The notes below the pieces were generated by a model. The model did not search any database, was not told the DNA's origin, and saw nothing but the letters and a program-made list of their open reading frames with translations. 64,000 bases of DNA from Cepaea nemoralis (taxonomy: Eukaryota; Mollusca; Gastropoda; Stylommatophora; Helicidae), in assembly GCA_014155875.1 (NCBI GenBank), contig JACEFZ010025087.1, forward strand, positions 737,501-801,500, written 5' to 3'. Position 1 is the first letter of the stretch; the number at the start of each line of letters is the position of its first letter. The position numbers were made by a program, and so were the translations under genes. This document shows, piece after piece, positions 1 to 11,375 of this stretch.

Positions 1-80
1 ATTGTATGAAATACCAACGCAAGGTTATCTGCGTCTTAATTGTCCGCAGCTGTGTTTCGAAGGCGGTAATAGCCGGTTTA
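1..80 (-). mobile_element. SINE-A fragment (tRNA-derived SINE, truncated)
   Basis: The stretch matches, on the minus strand, the B-box region and adjoining body of the SINE family seen complete at 58891-59130: the same order of 'accaacg', 'cgcagctgtgtttcga' and flanking bases is present. The rest of the SINE lies outside the window or is lost. SINEs of this kind carry an internal RNA polymerase III promoter, encode no protein and move using LINE machinery. The fragment is diverged and its boundary with the unique DNA near 80 is approximate. Confidence 0.6.
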
Positions 81-242
81 GTGAAATCAAAGCATAACAC
101 CAGTTTGGAATAGCATATCACCTTTGTACAGGATATACATGTTTGAAAATTGACACATACGTTCCAATAATGTATTATAATTGATAATAAAGAAAATAAC
201 ACAAGCATTTCTTTATTTTTCTTTCTGTTATTTACTCCTCCC

Positions 243-371
<129 letters not shown>

Positions 372-655
372 AGAACATATTAAAACTATCACAAAGATAA
401 AGTACTAAAGGTTCTGGAAAATCCAAATGTTGCAAGTATGTTCTAAGATGTTACATGGAGATACCAAATATAGTTTTCTGAAACATTTGTTTGAGTTTGT
501 GAAAATCGAGGTATATAGGAACGAGGGTTTTGTGTATATATTCATGTAGTATAGCACCTGAAAGCTAGACTTGTTAGATGTTTTAATTTACTACCAAGGT
601 TCATACTATTTTATTGCTGATATTGCGTATTGAGATATAACTGCTAAACATTTTT

Positions 656-890
656 CTGGTTTGTGGCGAAGGGTTACTGACGCAGTTCATAATCCCATTT
701 ACCGCGTTCGATACACAGCTGTTGGCCATTTGGTAGCAGACCGCCTTGCGTTGGCTTTCATATAATGGTCTGAGCGGCGGTCGTTCAGAAAGCAATGGCA
801 AACTACTGAATGTAAAATTGATTAGAAATCACAAACAGCCAAAAATGCTGGGGTTGACTGCGACCTCCTATACAGGATATGCAGCTAACT
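656..890 (+). mobile_element. SINE-A copy 1 of a head-to-tail pair
   Basis: A tRNA-like head is visible: an A-box-like 'gtggcgaaggg' near 663 and a B-box-like 'gttcgatac' near 706. It is followed by the family body, including 'agaaagcaatggcaaactac' near 788 and the 3' end 'aggatatgcagctaac' near 875. Length of about 235 bp equals the full element at 58891-59130. There is no ORF; the family is non-coding and presumably transcribed by RNA polymerase III. A second copy begins immediately downstream. Confidence 0.85.
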
Positions 891-1128
891 TTTAACTGTG
901 GCGAAGGAGTTACGGATGCAATTCGTAATCCCGCATACCACATTCGAAACATTGCTGCCGGCGATTTGGAAGCAGACGGCCTTGCGTTGTGTTTCTTACA
1001 ATTGTGTGAGCGCCGGTCGTTCAGAAAGCAAATGCAAACTACTGAACGTAAACTTACGAAGAAATCACAATCAGACCAAAAAATTGTGGGGTTGACTGCT
1101 ACGTTCCTTAAAGAATATGCAAAAAAAC
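891..1128 (+). mobile_element. SINE-A copy 2 of a head-to-tail pair
   Basis: This is the same family and orientation as 656-890: A-box-like 'gtggcgaagg' near 899, B-box-like 'cattcgaaac' near 943, core 'tactgaacgtaaactt' near 1040, and 3' end 'aagaatatgc' followed by a short A run. A 122-aa open frame crosses it, but this is chance read-through of a non-coding SINE. The two copies abut without spacer, suggesting a dimeric insertion or insertion of one copy at the tail of the other. Confidence 0.85.
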
Positions 1129-1278
1129 TAAAATTGTATGATGTAGTTAGATATCATTTCTGTTCTAATTTAGACAGGGCCGTGGGATGTCCAGCTTGGC
1201 GCTTGTTCTTATCAGAGTCATCAAAAATTGAACATGACCAGATCTAGTACTCGCTCATTGGTCCCAAATCAACCCTAT

Positions 1279-2007
1279 TGTCACATGCCTGTGTTCAGTG
1301 GCATTAAGGTGAGTGGCCGTACAATATAAACAGTTCACGAGGTGAAAGGGCATTCACCGGAAAGAAAATATAAGGAGATAAACGGGGTTGGGTGTAAGGT
1401 AAAGGGGCTGCAAGAAGAGGCAGACAGTTGGAGCAGTGAGGTGGTGTTTGTGTGGATCATTGTGAGGGGGCATAGAATTGTTTAAAAAGACAGGGACAAA
1501 GATTGACGGGGCAGTTGAGGTTTGAACTCCGAGCTGAGAGGGAGTTGAGTGTAGACCAGACCAGGAGAAGGTCGTGGCCTGATAAAGTGAAGAATTGTGA
1601 CGGAGTTTGGAAGATAACTCCGCACTGTGGATTCCAGGGATAGTGAGTGGAATTCGAGACCCACAGTGGGTTACTTTGAGTCGGGCCTAGAGAGAGGCTA
1701 GTATACCTGTCGTGTGGGACGATATTGTAGTAGCCGTGAGAGGCAGTGTTATTCGACGTGTTCCATTGGGATGGAGATATATTCTTAGAGAATTATTGTT
1801 CCTGGATTTAATATGTTACATGTGTCTGTGTTCATTCAGAATTAAAGGAATATTATGTGCGCAAATTAACGCTTGTTCACTGACTGGTGTTTGGTGGTGA
1901 TGCATCTTGATTAATCTGTTGTTCAACATCACATTGTTACAAGGACATACCCTAGACACAACCATAGCCACTCTATCTGTCACTTAGTCAACATTCACTT
2001 TGTGACA
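1279..2007 (+). repeat. 5' LTR of LTR-1
   Basis: This 729-bp direct repeat starts TGTCACATGCC and ends TTTGTGACA. It matches 7032-7765 nearly base for base, differing by scattered substitutions and small indels. Short reading frames inside it recur in the other LTR and are not genes. In this class of element the LTR supplies the promoter and the polyadenylation signals; I could not pin down either with confidence. Confidence 0.9.
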
Positions 2008-2018
2008 GAGAAGATTTC

Positions 2019-2035
2019 TGTGAGCTCGTCCGATC
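2019..2035 (+). promoter_or_regulatory. Primer binding site-like sequence of LTR-1
   Basis: Eleven bases after the 5' LTR lies tgtgagctcgtccgatc. It resembles the well-known proline-tRNA primer binding site of mammalian type C retroviruses (tggggg-ctcgtccgggat), sharing the run gctcgtccg. The comparable site in the intact element at 24129 is of the same type. The spacing is slightly long and several bases differ, so the site may be decayed. Confidence 0.5.
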
Positions 2036-4053
2036 AAGAACATCTGGGCGCTCGTCGCTTAGTAAGGAGTATCTGAAAGGCCACGTACGGTCAAGAGCAT
2101 TATTGACATTGTTGTCATACGGAGATATCTGTGGGCTCTTCGCTGAAAGAGAGGAGTTATTATCTGTGACGTCGTTCCATCAATTTATACAGTACTGCGT
2201 CAAGAAATTAACAGCAATTCTGTTGTGTGTGTAAGACGCCACATCGAAGAAAAACTGTCAGCGCGCGGGGAGGGTACGCGGCGGAAATCACAAGCTAGCA
2301 GACAGTTCAAGTGAAGTCCACTACAGGTGATTTGGAACCAACCATATCGCTAAAGCGAGTGGGGGTGCAGCGGCAGCACAAAAGTCGGTGATAAAGACAC
2401 GCCATACAGACTAACCGGGAGAGTCCATTACGGTGACAGGTAAATTTGATACCAGGCAGGAGGGCTGAAACTAAAAGACCAGTGTTGAATCCAGAGTGGC
2501 GAGGGCAGCGTGTGTGTGTGTAGAACATCCGCTGTCGGTGATAATGACAGGATTGGGAACCAAAGATAATTGACAGGTGTGTGTGTGCTGGAGGCAAGCG
2601 CACTGTATTGTTGCAGGTTGACTGGTCAAGATTATTCGACGCAGTAAATAGGACGGGTGGGTACACCAGCGTCCAGGTACTGGGGAAGTACATGTTTGGA
2701 AAACAGAGAAAAAATTGGCAGTCGCTGATTTGACGGACAGTTGACTGAAGGGGATAGTAACGGTACCCCTACCGCAGCCGGGTGGGGCTGTCAAGTTTGT
2801 GTGAAAACTGTTTTACGGAGGAATTTTTCACTGAGAGTGATAAAGAGTACTCAGGTACTGACTTGAGGTGTCCGGCAAGGTCAAGGCCGTGGACAGTGGA
2901 AAGTTACTGAGATGTTCCATAGTGGAACTGGATAAACAAGCTGTTTTTGTGTGAAACAAGACTTTATGTTCGGCTTTGTTAAAAGCCCTTTGTGTTCATT
3001 ACCTTATAATCAGCAAACATTTTGTCAACGATTGATGACGTGGCATCTCCGCGAACATAGTTGCATACAGTTGCCAAAAAGAACTGACTGTACAGAGTGA
3101 AAGCGTTGAACATTTATTGCCATTATTTTGATCTTTTCTTTTGGTGAATCTATAACATATATGATACAGCAAAGCGCCATCTCCGCAACGAGAGTAACAA
3201 CATATCGAAAGAACACTTTGGATAATTATTATTACCGTCAACGTTTCCGACAGTTGGAACTTTTGATCACCACGTGAATTCAGGAACCACTCAACAAAAC
3301 AACAAGTCGCTTTGAAATCCAGCGTCGTAGACATTTCCAGCCGAGGGCGAATAACTATTAAAACGATAAAAACTTTGGTGACTGAATAAAAAGAACTTTT
3401 GGCGACGGATTAATAGGCCCATAGTTGTCGGCCAACCAGTTACACATTATTATTTTTTATTGTTTTGCTCCCATCGTCATATTTATTGTTGTCGGGTGTT
3501 ACGCAATTATTTGTATGTGGTCCAGTGTTTGTCAAGAGTAGGGGATTTTTGTGTTGTTTCTCGAAGGCCGGAGAGACAGGGCGAAAAGTTACTTTCTGAG
3601 GTGCACCATATATAATGTCTGGGAAGAAAATCGAAAGGTCGGTTTATTTGGTTCTGCAGGGACGGTCCTGAATTATATAACGTGCCAGTTTGTGTTTGAC
3701 TGTCAGATTTCTGTATAATTTTATGCTATAATTTTCTTTTCTTCTCTTTCTTCTTTTCGTTATATTTACATATGATATTTGCTGTGTTCGGATAGATGTT
3801 ATTATCGTGCACTTTTGTCGTGTCTACTATCTAGTGGTATCTGAGTCAGTTTATATTTTACGCGCACTGTGGATGTCCCTACACGAGCTTGTAGTTGTTA
3901 CTGTGGTTTATTTCTGTGTCATCATCGTCTCCGTGTACTCAGCTTGTGAAGTCTAGCGTTGGATAGTCATCACTTAGTGTTATCATCCATTTGTTTGTAT
4001 ATGTATTTATATGTATGTTTAACAATATTTTCAGGGACTTTATGAACTTGTGG

Positions 4054-4132
<79 letters not shown>

Positions 4133-4330
4133 AGGGAGTATAGTTTATATTCCCCCCTCACTACCTAGTGCGTATAGAGTGACTGGGTGAGTACAGAGTG
4201 ATATTTTAGCACTACGCAGTTACGTGCACAAGAAGTGGTAGTGTACGTATTGAAGGCACACAAAGGACTAGTAGCAGAGGCTTTACATTTATAGTTGGCT
4301 GACAGACAGCAACGTGTCCACAAGTACAAG
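2036..4330 (+). other. Non-coding leader of LTR-1, 2.3 kb
   Basis: There is no credible reading frame on either strand between the primer-binding-like site and gag. The stretch contains GT-rich segments (2510-2590), AT-rich sequence and a (TA)n microsatellite at 4056-4130. A leader of this length is long for a Ty3/gypsy-type element. It may include captured or inserted DNA, but I found no terminal repeats inside it. Confidence 0.6.
4056..4130. repeat. (TA)n microsatellite
   Basis: A pure TA run of about 75 bp inside the leader of LTR-1, followed directly by 'ggagggagta'. Confidence 0.95.
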
Positions 4331-5582
4331 ATGCCTACTTTAATGGATTATATTGAAGCAGGTGAAAGAATAGGCCTGAAAGGTAAAGAGTTACAGGAGT
4401 ATGCAGAAGCGAAAGAACAAAAGCAGACGGAAAGAGAGGAGAGGCATAATGAACGCGAGGCAAAGCGTCTACAGGAAGAGACACAGGTAAAACTAGCTGA
4501 AATGGAAAACAAACGTCTACAGGGAAGTAAAGTTAGCTGAAATGGAAAACAAGCGTCTACAGGAAGCGACACAAGTAAAACTAGCTGAAATAGAAAACAA
4601 GCGTCTACAAGGAAGAGACACAAGTAAAACTAGCTGAAATCGAGTTAAGAAAACTAGAACTATCTTCGAAAGGTCAAAGTGAGGAAAGCAGAAGACCGTC
4701 GCAGTCGTCACAGAGATTAAAACTGCCATATTTTACAGACCGGGACCAACTTGAAAATTATTTGGCCAGGTTCGAGGCATCAGCCAAAGCGTTAGGTATT
4801 CCAGAGAAAGAGTATGGGATGCGACTTGGCGAATTTCTTACAGGCAAGGCACTAGACACCATGTTCAATTTACCTGTAGAAGAAAGGAAACAACTACACT
4901 ATCTTACGTCAACGTTTGCTGACAAAGTTCCAATTAACTGAAGCATGGATATAGAACAAAGTTTAGACAGTTAGTGCCAGAGACAAATCAAGATTTCACA
5001 GACTTTTGTTAACACATGTAAAGAACTACATTTAACAAATGGATGGAGCTTGCAGAAGTAGGGAAAGATTTTAATAAATTAGTAGATCTAATGTTAAGAG
5101 ACAAGGTAGTATCTGCATGCAATTCTAACTTAGTGGCGTTCTTTGAGGAACCGAAGCCAAAGGACATAGACACAATGTCACAGTTAGGGCAAAACTATAT
5201 GACGGCACACCCTAACAGTTCTATTGGGAAACTAATGAGCTGAGGAAATAGTCTGTGCAGCGTACACTAAACAGGACCAGAATCCAGTCATTAGACCAAG
5301 GGCGGAAAGTGTGGATTCAGCACAGAAAGGTGAGCAACAAGAACTTCATGATAATGGTTTCCGAGGAAACAATGTTGGTAGAGTAGGACGGTACCCATAT
5401 AGAAGAGGGAACTTTCCAGAGACGTCCAAATTATGCCGGATGCTGGAATTGTGGGAGCTGGAGACACAAAATGGCAGATTGTGATGCATAACCATCAGAT
5501 GGACCAACGAACAACAGTAAAAGGGAGATCACTTGTTTCAAATGTGGAAGGAACGGGCAGTGTCAGTCATCAATGTAGGATG
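4331..5582 (+). pseudogene. gag: Broken gag of LTR-1 (coiled-coil start, capsid-like part, CCHC zinc knuckles)
   Basis: The likely start is the ATG at 4331; the first 70 residues are Glu/Lys/Arg-rich and coiled-coil-like. From about 4466 to 4645 a 45-48 bp unit coding for a 'LAEMENKRLQ'-type motif is repeated about four times, and frame is lost among these repeats (stop at 4538). A capsid-like part continues in other frames to about 4945 and again at 5043-5240. At 5441-5482 a perfect zinc knuckle of the C-X2-C-X4-H-X4-C type is encoded, ending at a stop. A second knuckle around 5540-5582 is split by a further frame change. Gag proteins package the element RNA. At least three frame breaks make this copy non-functional. 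Confidence 0.75.
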
Positions 5583-5639
5583 CGAGAAACAGAGCACTCA
5601 AATGCAGCACAAGTAATTGAGACGCTGAACAATGAAGAT

Positions 5640-6080
5640 TGTAGTGGGTGCAAACCTCTTTTTGAAAAAGACAGTCAGCCAGTCTTAATATGTGGTCACA
5701 CAGTTAAAGCAGGATCAGCAGTGCATGAAGGAGGAAGTCTGAAGATGCATCATGGGTTTGTTAATGATAGGCCAGCGTTAACAATTAGGGATTCCGGATG
5801 TACGTCCATCGGGGTGAGAAAGAGTTTAGTGCAACCCTCGGATTATACAGGAAAAAAGATTAGATCCATAACATTTAATGGGACAGTAGAATACTACCCA
5901 ATAGCCGTGATAACAGTAAAAACACCATACATAACAGGAAGAGTGACAGCATGTGTTTTAGACTCACCAGTGGCAGATCTCATCATAGGAAATGTTATAG
6001 GAGTTAAAGAGTGTACAGAAGAGGAAGTAGTTTATTGGGACCAAAAATATAGTGTAAGCAGTAATGAGGTAGTTACCACA
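5640..6080 (+). pseudogene. Retropepsin-like aspartic protease region of LTR-1
   Basis: A long open frame (5433-6725) enters its meaningful part after the zinc knuckles. At about 5778-5815 it encodes LTIRDSGCTSIGV, the aspartic protease active-site motif with D-S-G. At about 5970-6000 comes a hydrophobic 'DLIIGN' segment typical of the second half of retropepsins. The enzyme would process the Gag and Pol polyproteins. The start given by the frame's first ATG (5433) is not genuine, because the sequence there is the wrong frame of the knuckles. Confidence 0.75.
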
Positions 6081-6179
6081 AGAGAACCTAAATTAGAGAG
6101 TATAGCTGAGGTAGAAGAGGCACTTGAAGTAGACACAGGAACTCAGGACAAGGATAGTACAGCTGAGCAGATGAGAATG

Positions 6180-6725
6180 GATCCCAAATATAGTGCTAGT
6201 GGCTCCCAGAGACAAGATACTACTCTGAACAAATGTTCACATGGGTGTAGGAGAGTAGAACATAGGCAGTCAAAGAAAGGTAGATGGTGCTTCGAGAGGA
6301 AGAACAATGTTCTCACTCGCCGCTTTTCAGATGGCGGAACTGCATGTGGGCAAGTAGCAGTACCTTTAACACATAGCGACCGATATACTAGAACAGCTCA
6401 GGATAGGGCAGGTGCAGGGCACATAGGAGTAAGGCGGAAGCAGCATAGAGCAGGATGCCAGGTATATTGGCCAGGATTCAATAAAGAGTTCAGACTAAAC
6501 AGAGACGCAAGTGTAACAGTACAATATGCAGATAGGAAAGTTGAGTCAGGTCAAAAGAGTGTTCGCGACATTACTGACCCAGGGCTAGGGATAGCAAACA
6601 GATGTTGTAATTGTAGAGGTACCATGAGTGATGGGTACATGAAAGGTAGACACAGCATCGACAGGAATCAGAGGTGGGTTAATGCAAGAAAAGAACCACC
6701 TGATATATGGTCGGTACACAAATAG
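6180..6725 (+). pseudogene. Integrase N-terminal scrap of LTR-1
   Basis: Downstream of the protease, in the same frame, the protein contains 'GHIGVRRK' and 'YWPGF', as in the zinc-binding N-terminal region of Ty3/gypsy integrases (compare 'GHMGVGAT...YYWPGM' at 26.1 kb). The Cys pair expected about 15 residues later is not recognisable, and no DDE core follows. The frame stops at 6723-6725, after which about 300 bp of AT-rich non-coding DNA lead to the 3' LTR. RT and RNase H are absent, so most of pol is deleted. Confidence 0.6.
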
Positions 6726-7019
6726 CTTGTGTCTTCTTAAAGATATTAATAGACCTGTGGGTACATAAGTATAATGCTTTTGTATGATGTATTATTATTA
6801 TTATGTGATGTATTAGTTCATGCATTGATACAAAAGATAGAAAGATGGTTGTATTTATGTGTGGGGAATATGGGAGTTTACTATGAGTATTTGATATATT
6901 ATTAAGTGTGGTAGCTAGAGTAAGTTGGATTTATACTAACGACTACCCAGGCAATGTGTCTGGGTCACATATTTGATAAGTATGAGTCTCCCAACATTTG
7001 AAAACGATGTTTTCTTTTG

Positions 7020-7031
7020 AGGGTGGGGTAG
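7020..7031 (+). promoter_or_regulatory. Polypurine tract of LTR-1
   Basis: The sequence agggtggggtag lies immediately before the 3' LTR start (TGTCATC at 7032). Such purine-rich tracts prime plus-strand DNA synthesis. Its position is diagnostic although it includes two T residues. Confidence 0.6.
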
Positions 7032-7765
7032 TGTCATCATGCCTGTGTTCAGTGGCATTAAGGTGAGTGGCCGTACAATATAAACAGTTCACGAGGTGAA
7101 AGGGCATTCACCGGAAAGAGAATATAAGGAGATAAACGGGTTGGGTGTAAGGTAAAGGGGCTGCAAGAAGAGGGCAGACAGTTGGAGCAATGAGGTTGGT
7201 GTTTGTGTGGAGCATTGTGAGGGGGCATAGGAATTGTTTAGAAAGAGAGGGAAAAAGATTGACGGGGCAGTTGATGTTTGAACTCCGAGCTGAGAGGGAG
7301 TTGAGTGTAGAGCCAGACCAGGAGAAGGTCGTGGTCCTGATAAAGTGAAGAATTGTGACGGAGTTTGGAAGATAACTCCGCACTGTGGGTTCCAGGGATA
7401 GTGAGTGGAATTCGAGACCCATAGTGGGTTACTTTGAGTCGGGCCTAGAGAGAGGCTAGTATACCTGTCGTGTGGGACGATATTTTAGTAGCCGTGAGAG
7501 GCAGTGTTATTCGACGTGTTCCATTGGGATGGAGATAGTATTCTTAGAGAATTATTGTTCCTGGATTTATATGTTACATGTGTCTGTGTTAATTCAGAAT
7601 TAAAGGAATATTATGTGCGCAAATTAACGCTTGTTCACTGACTGGTGTTTGGTGGTGATGCATCTTAATTAATCTGTTGTTCAACATCACATTGTTACAA
7701 GGACATACCCTAGACACAACCATAGCCACTCTATCTGTCACTTAGTCAACATTCACTTTGTGACA
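7032..7765 (+). repeat. 3' LTR of LTR-1
   Basis: This is the second copy of the 1279-2007 repeat, starting TGTCATCATGCC and ending TTTGTGACA. Differences from the 5' copy include one-base indels and isolated substitutions, so the insertion is not very recent compared with the element at 22-31 kb. Confidence 0.9.
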
Positions 7766-8376
7766 CCTGTGATAAATCAAGCTAAATAGATGGGTATTAA
7801 ATGAAGCTCACAGAAGAGGGAAGGAAGGTGACTGGAGCTCTTCTGTTGTCTCCTATAAGTGTCAACCAGTGCCTCAATATGTATTGCTACTGTGAATGAG
7901 ACTGGCCTCGGGTGACCCTCAATGTGCTCCATATCCAATTCTCAATATGCCTAAGTGAGCCGTGTCAAGACGAGGCTGGCCGGGAGGGCTTGAGTACGAT
8001 CTTCCTTCCACGACATTAACCAGGCTGCCCCTGACGCTCAAAGACACACAGCTAGGCCCTCCCCAATAATCACGCACCCGGCAATCAAACAATTGGTCAT
8101 TCCATGGGGATCTGCTGTGGTCAATGAGGTGAATGATGTCCACATCTGTCAGAAACATGCCATTGAAGGGGCACAGACATGAGCTCCCAACTACTCACGA
8201 CAAACAAATAAGATGAATTCATCGACCAGACATGTGTGTGTGAGAGTGTGTGTGTATGTGTGTGTGTGTGAGAGTGTGTGTGTATGTGTGTGTGTGTGTG
8301 TGCGTGTGTGCGTGCGCGCGTGTGAAGGTAAAGTGTACAAATCCCACGTCGTAAGGCGTTTAGGATAGTACTATAA

Positions 8377-8459
<83 letters not shown>

Positions 8460-8465
8460 CCAATA
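7766..8465. other. Intergenic DNA with (TG)n and (TA)n tracts
   Basis: No element or gene is recognisable in 7766-8230; a 79-aa minus-strand frame there has no family resemblance. An imperfect (TG)n tract occupies about 8232-8325 and a pure (TA)n tract about 8381-8457. Confidence 0.8.
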
Positions 8466-8688
8466 CAGTTAAGTTAGTTGCTTATCCTTTACAGGACGTA
8501 GCAGTTAACCTCAGCATTTATTGGCTATTGGTGATTCCTTGGCAAGTTGACGTTCAGTAGTTTGCCATTGCTTTCTGAACGACCCGCACCCCTACCATTT
8601 CATAAAGAAACCAACACAACTGTGTTTCGAACAGGGGTTTGCGGGATTACAAACTGCATCCGTACCACCTTCCCCACGGAGCCGGCTC
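8466..8688 (-). mobile_element. SINE-A with 8-bp target duplication
   Basis: Read on the minus strand, the element starts with a tRNA-like head (ccggctccgtggggaagg; B-box-like tgttcgaaac near 8630) and ends with the family 3' end (ggataagcaactaac). The bases gaccaata occur directly on both sides (8458-8465 and 8689-8696), a clean target-site duplication. About 30 bp of the body between the B box and core are missing compared with 58891-59130. Confidence 0.88.
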
Positions 8689-8696
8689 GACCAATA

Positions 8697-9109
8697 AAAC
8701 AGGATGTAATATTTAGCTGGACTGTTTCCTTCTGTTCAAGTGTGTTATATACGTCAATGTAGTGAAGATACGGTGCTCATTTCTCTAGCCAGTCCAGTGC
8801 CATGTCAGTGCTAGTGTAATTATGTCCGTTACGTCTTGATAAGTAAATCCTGCCCAGTGTTGATTGTGGTAGTGACCATAAGCTATTCATAGCAAAACTA
8901 AAAGCTTCTAAACTCAGAACATATATTAAAAAGCCATAATTAGCCTGCTATAATACAATAACGTACCAGAAGAATATTTAACCTGTTTGAAATACTGATA
9001 TTATGTGTCAAGAGGAGACGGCACCGGATAAATTATCTACACATGCTTGAGATATCCATTCATCAGCCACAGATGCTGTGTGACATAAAACAGTTATAAA
9101 GAACACGCA
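8697..9109. other. No recognisable feature
   Basis: AT-rich unique DNA; nothing on either strand resembles a gene or a repeat seen elsewhere in the window. Confidence 0.6.
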
Positions 9110-9305
9110 AGCAGTATGTTATTAACAATAATTATGGAAAGACTTTATAATGAAATGGAAGAAAACAAAGGCACAGTACTAGCTGGCTTTAAAAGATATA
9201 GAGGTACACGTCGCAACATATTTAATATAAGGACAATTATAAAGAGCACAAACAAGCAAAGAGAACGAATAGACGAACCTAATTTTCAAAGGGTTAAGAA
9301 TTGGG
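9110..9305 (+). pseudogene. RTE-like LINE reverse transcriptase fragment
   Basis: The frame at 9116-9322 aligns by eye with the RT of the LINE at 51.2 kb: 'IIMERL', 'EEN', 'VLAGF' and 'RGT' occur in the same order and spacing as 'IIMGRL', 'EEE', 'VLAGF' and 'RGT' there. This is the conserved region just before the first catalytic Asp block of the RT, and it ends before that block. It may be the 5' part of the same decayed copy whose later RT parts appear at 10225-11370, with unrelated DNA in between. Confidence 0.7.
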
Positions 9306-9540
9306 CACGCAGGCCTGTCTGAAACTCTTTCCTTCTTATCCGTCTACCCTCATACATTATTACATTAGACTCACCAACCACAACAAACACGATGCATTAT
9401 AAACGCATGGACAAGCTTGCGATAATCAATCATACATGACTCACTAAAATTAATTTTGACATGGCAATTAGAATTTACTAATGCAGATGTAATATACCGC
9501 TGTTAAGAGAATGTGTATTATACTAGCTGTCCTTTGAGAT

Positions 9541-9623
<83 letters not shown>

Positions 9624-10224
9624 AATGGGGCATGCAGTCTGAACTGAGATAATGTCCAAATAGGTTGCGATTGAATATATACGTATTGGTGGTGTCTTTG
9701 ATTTATTGAGAAACATTGTGCCACAGCTGAGCTGCGGAGTATACTAAACTTGTTTTGTATAAGTCTATTCTTCGATTAGGGACTTGTAGAATGTTTAGTC
9801 GTTCACTATGTCTTGCGTTATATTTAAACAATTGTCAAAGGTAGTCTGGAGCATTTTAATATAGGAGTTTGTTAATTAGTTTGTTGAGTGGCAGTAACTG
9901 AAGACATTAATATAGGCTTCAATTGTCAGTAAAGTCTTACTATTGATTAAACCCACAGCCATTTTCTAGAGTGAGTTAATGCGCTCTGTGATTGAATTTG
10001 AACATCCATCCCAGATTGTGGAACAATAGCCAGTATGTGTCTGTATGTAAGAAGTATATGATATATTTCTTGTGTTTTCATCAATCTAATGTTTACAACA
10101 TAGATATGTACACTTGCTTGACACATTACTTAAAATCAGTCAGTTATGTGAAATACGAAAAATTACGGAGCATAATGAAAGAATTGAGTTTCCTGTGACA
10201 TCTATTACATATTATAATAACAGT
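9306..10224. other. Unassigned DNA with (TA)n tract
   Basis: A (TA)n run fills 9546-9620. The remainder shows no coding potential and no match to other parts of the window. It separates two parts of what may be one RTE copy, so it may hold a later insertion whose ends I could not define. Confidence 0.6.
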
Positions 10225-11375
10225 CTACGTGGAAGAAAACGGAACAGGAAGAATATGCGATAATGTAACAGACAGGTTCGACATATGAGAACGAAGAATT
10301 AGACAGGCCTGCATTGTGTCTACTTATCTGCTTAATGTGTATGTTGAAAACATCATGAAGCATGTTAGAGAAAACATTGACAAGCAACGACACTGGAATA
10401 TAGGGAATTGAAATATCGCACCTTCTACATGCTGACAACATATATTTACTATCGACAATACAAATGGGAATTCAGAAATTAATTAAGTCCATGCAAACAA
10501 AGTGAGAAACAAAACGTATATCTCAATACAGTTTAATTAGTTGTATATCCTTTACAGGACGTTCAGTCAATCCCAGCACTTCTTCGCTCTTTGTTATTTC
10601 TTGGCAAGTTTACGTTCAGTAGTTTGCCATGTTTTCTGAACGACCGACACTCATACCCGCAGGAAACCATCGCAAGGCGGTCTGCTTCTAAATCGCCCGC
10701 AGTTGCGTTTCGAACGCGTTATGCGGAATTACGAATATCTCAATACAACATAAACAAAATAATGACACCATAAAAATAAGGGCATGCATATATTTATCAA
10801 CTGAGATAAACTATAGACGATGAGTTGCATTGAACAGTCATGTTCTCTGCTGACAGACCATGGGAAAGGTGATACAGACATTACAGAAGAATAAACATCG
10901 CTTTATTAAAGCTAAAGCAAATCAAACAGAACAATAAAAGTCACAGCACTAAGAGCATGCATGATTTGTAACGGGATATGGGTGCGAAACTAGGATATAT
11001 AACATATCAGCAGATAAGCATATTCCATCTTCAAATAGAAATGTGACTGAAGAGAATTAACACTTCACTGGACGGACACAGATTTAGTCAACCAGAACTC
11101 AGTAAGGTGAAGACTGATTTATAACACAGCCAAATATGAAATATTTTGGACACGTAATATAAAGTTATGAAAGTCTGATAATTGTGAAGGGAAACGTAGC
11201 GTGGCATCGGAGCAGTGGATAACCACAGCGTAGATGGATTTAATATGACACACAGTTAACACATGACAACAATAGAGACATGGCATCTGGCTTGGGTTAG
11301 GGAGACAGTTTGAAATACTTTTATTGAGTCTAAGTCTATGACATAACAGTCCACTGGATGATGGCGACAATAGCA
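10225..11375 (+). pseudogene. Decayed RTE-like LINE (RT core to C-terminus), interrupted by a SINE
   Basis: Around 10290-10390 one frame reads 'RQACIVSTYLLNVYVENIM', a decayed form of the RT motif RQGC-LSP-LFN. Near 10428 'HADN' stands where the catalytic YADD is expected. After the SINE at 10531-10734 the sequence continues with 'GYGCETR' (about 10975), 'KYFGHVI' (about 11138) and 'PQRRWI' (about 11220), the conserved C-terminal order of RTE-like LINEs. Many stops and frame changes are present. LINE RTs copy their own RNA at a nicked target; this copy is dead. Confidence 0.7.
10531..10734 (-). mobile_element. SINE-A nested in an RTE relic, 13-bp target duplication
   Basis: On the minus strand the element runs from 'cgtaattccgcataacgcg' through the B-box-like gttcgaaac to the 3' end ggatatacaactaatt. 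It lacks the A-box part, so it is 5'-truncated. The 13 bases atatctcaataca stand on both sides (10518-10530 and 10735-10747), an exact target duplication of the length expected for LINE-driven integration. The insertion therefore post-dates the RTE copy. Confidence 0.93.

Larger units (their letters stand above)
1279..7765 (+). mobile_element. LTR retrotransposon LTR-1, internally deleted
   Basis: Two near-identical direct repeats (1279-2007 and 7032-7765) bound a 5 kb interior. Both begin TGTCA and end TGACA. A primer-binding-like site follows the 5' LTR and a purine-rich tract precedes the 3' LTR. Flanking bases cctat (left) and cctgt (right) fit an aged 5-bp target duplication with one mismatch. 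The interior carries a broken gag with zinc knuckles, a retropepsin-like domain and an integrase scrap; no reverse transcriptase or RNase H is visible. It is therefore a defective copy. Because the integrase scrap lies directly after the protease, it probably belongs with the integrase-first elements at 18.8-20.8 and 22.0-30.8 kb. Confidence 0.88.

Noticed and set aside
5433..5560. N-terminus of the 430-aa frame in LTR-1
   Set aside because: The zinc knuckle is encoded in a different frame here, so this part of the long frame is not the real protein.
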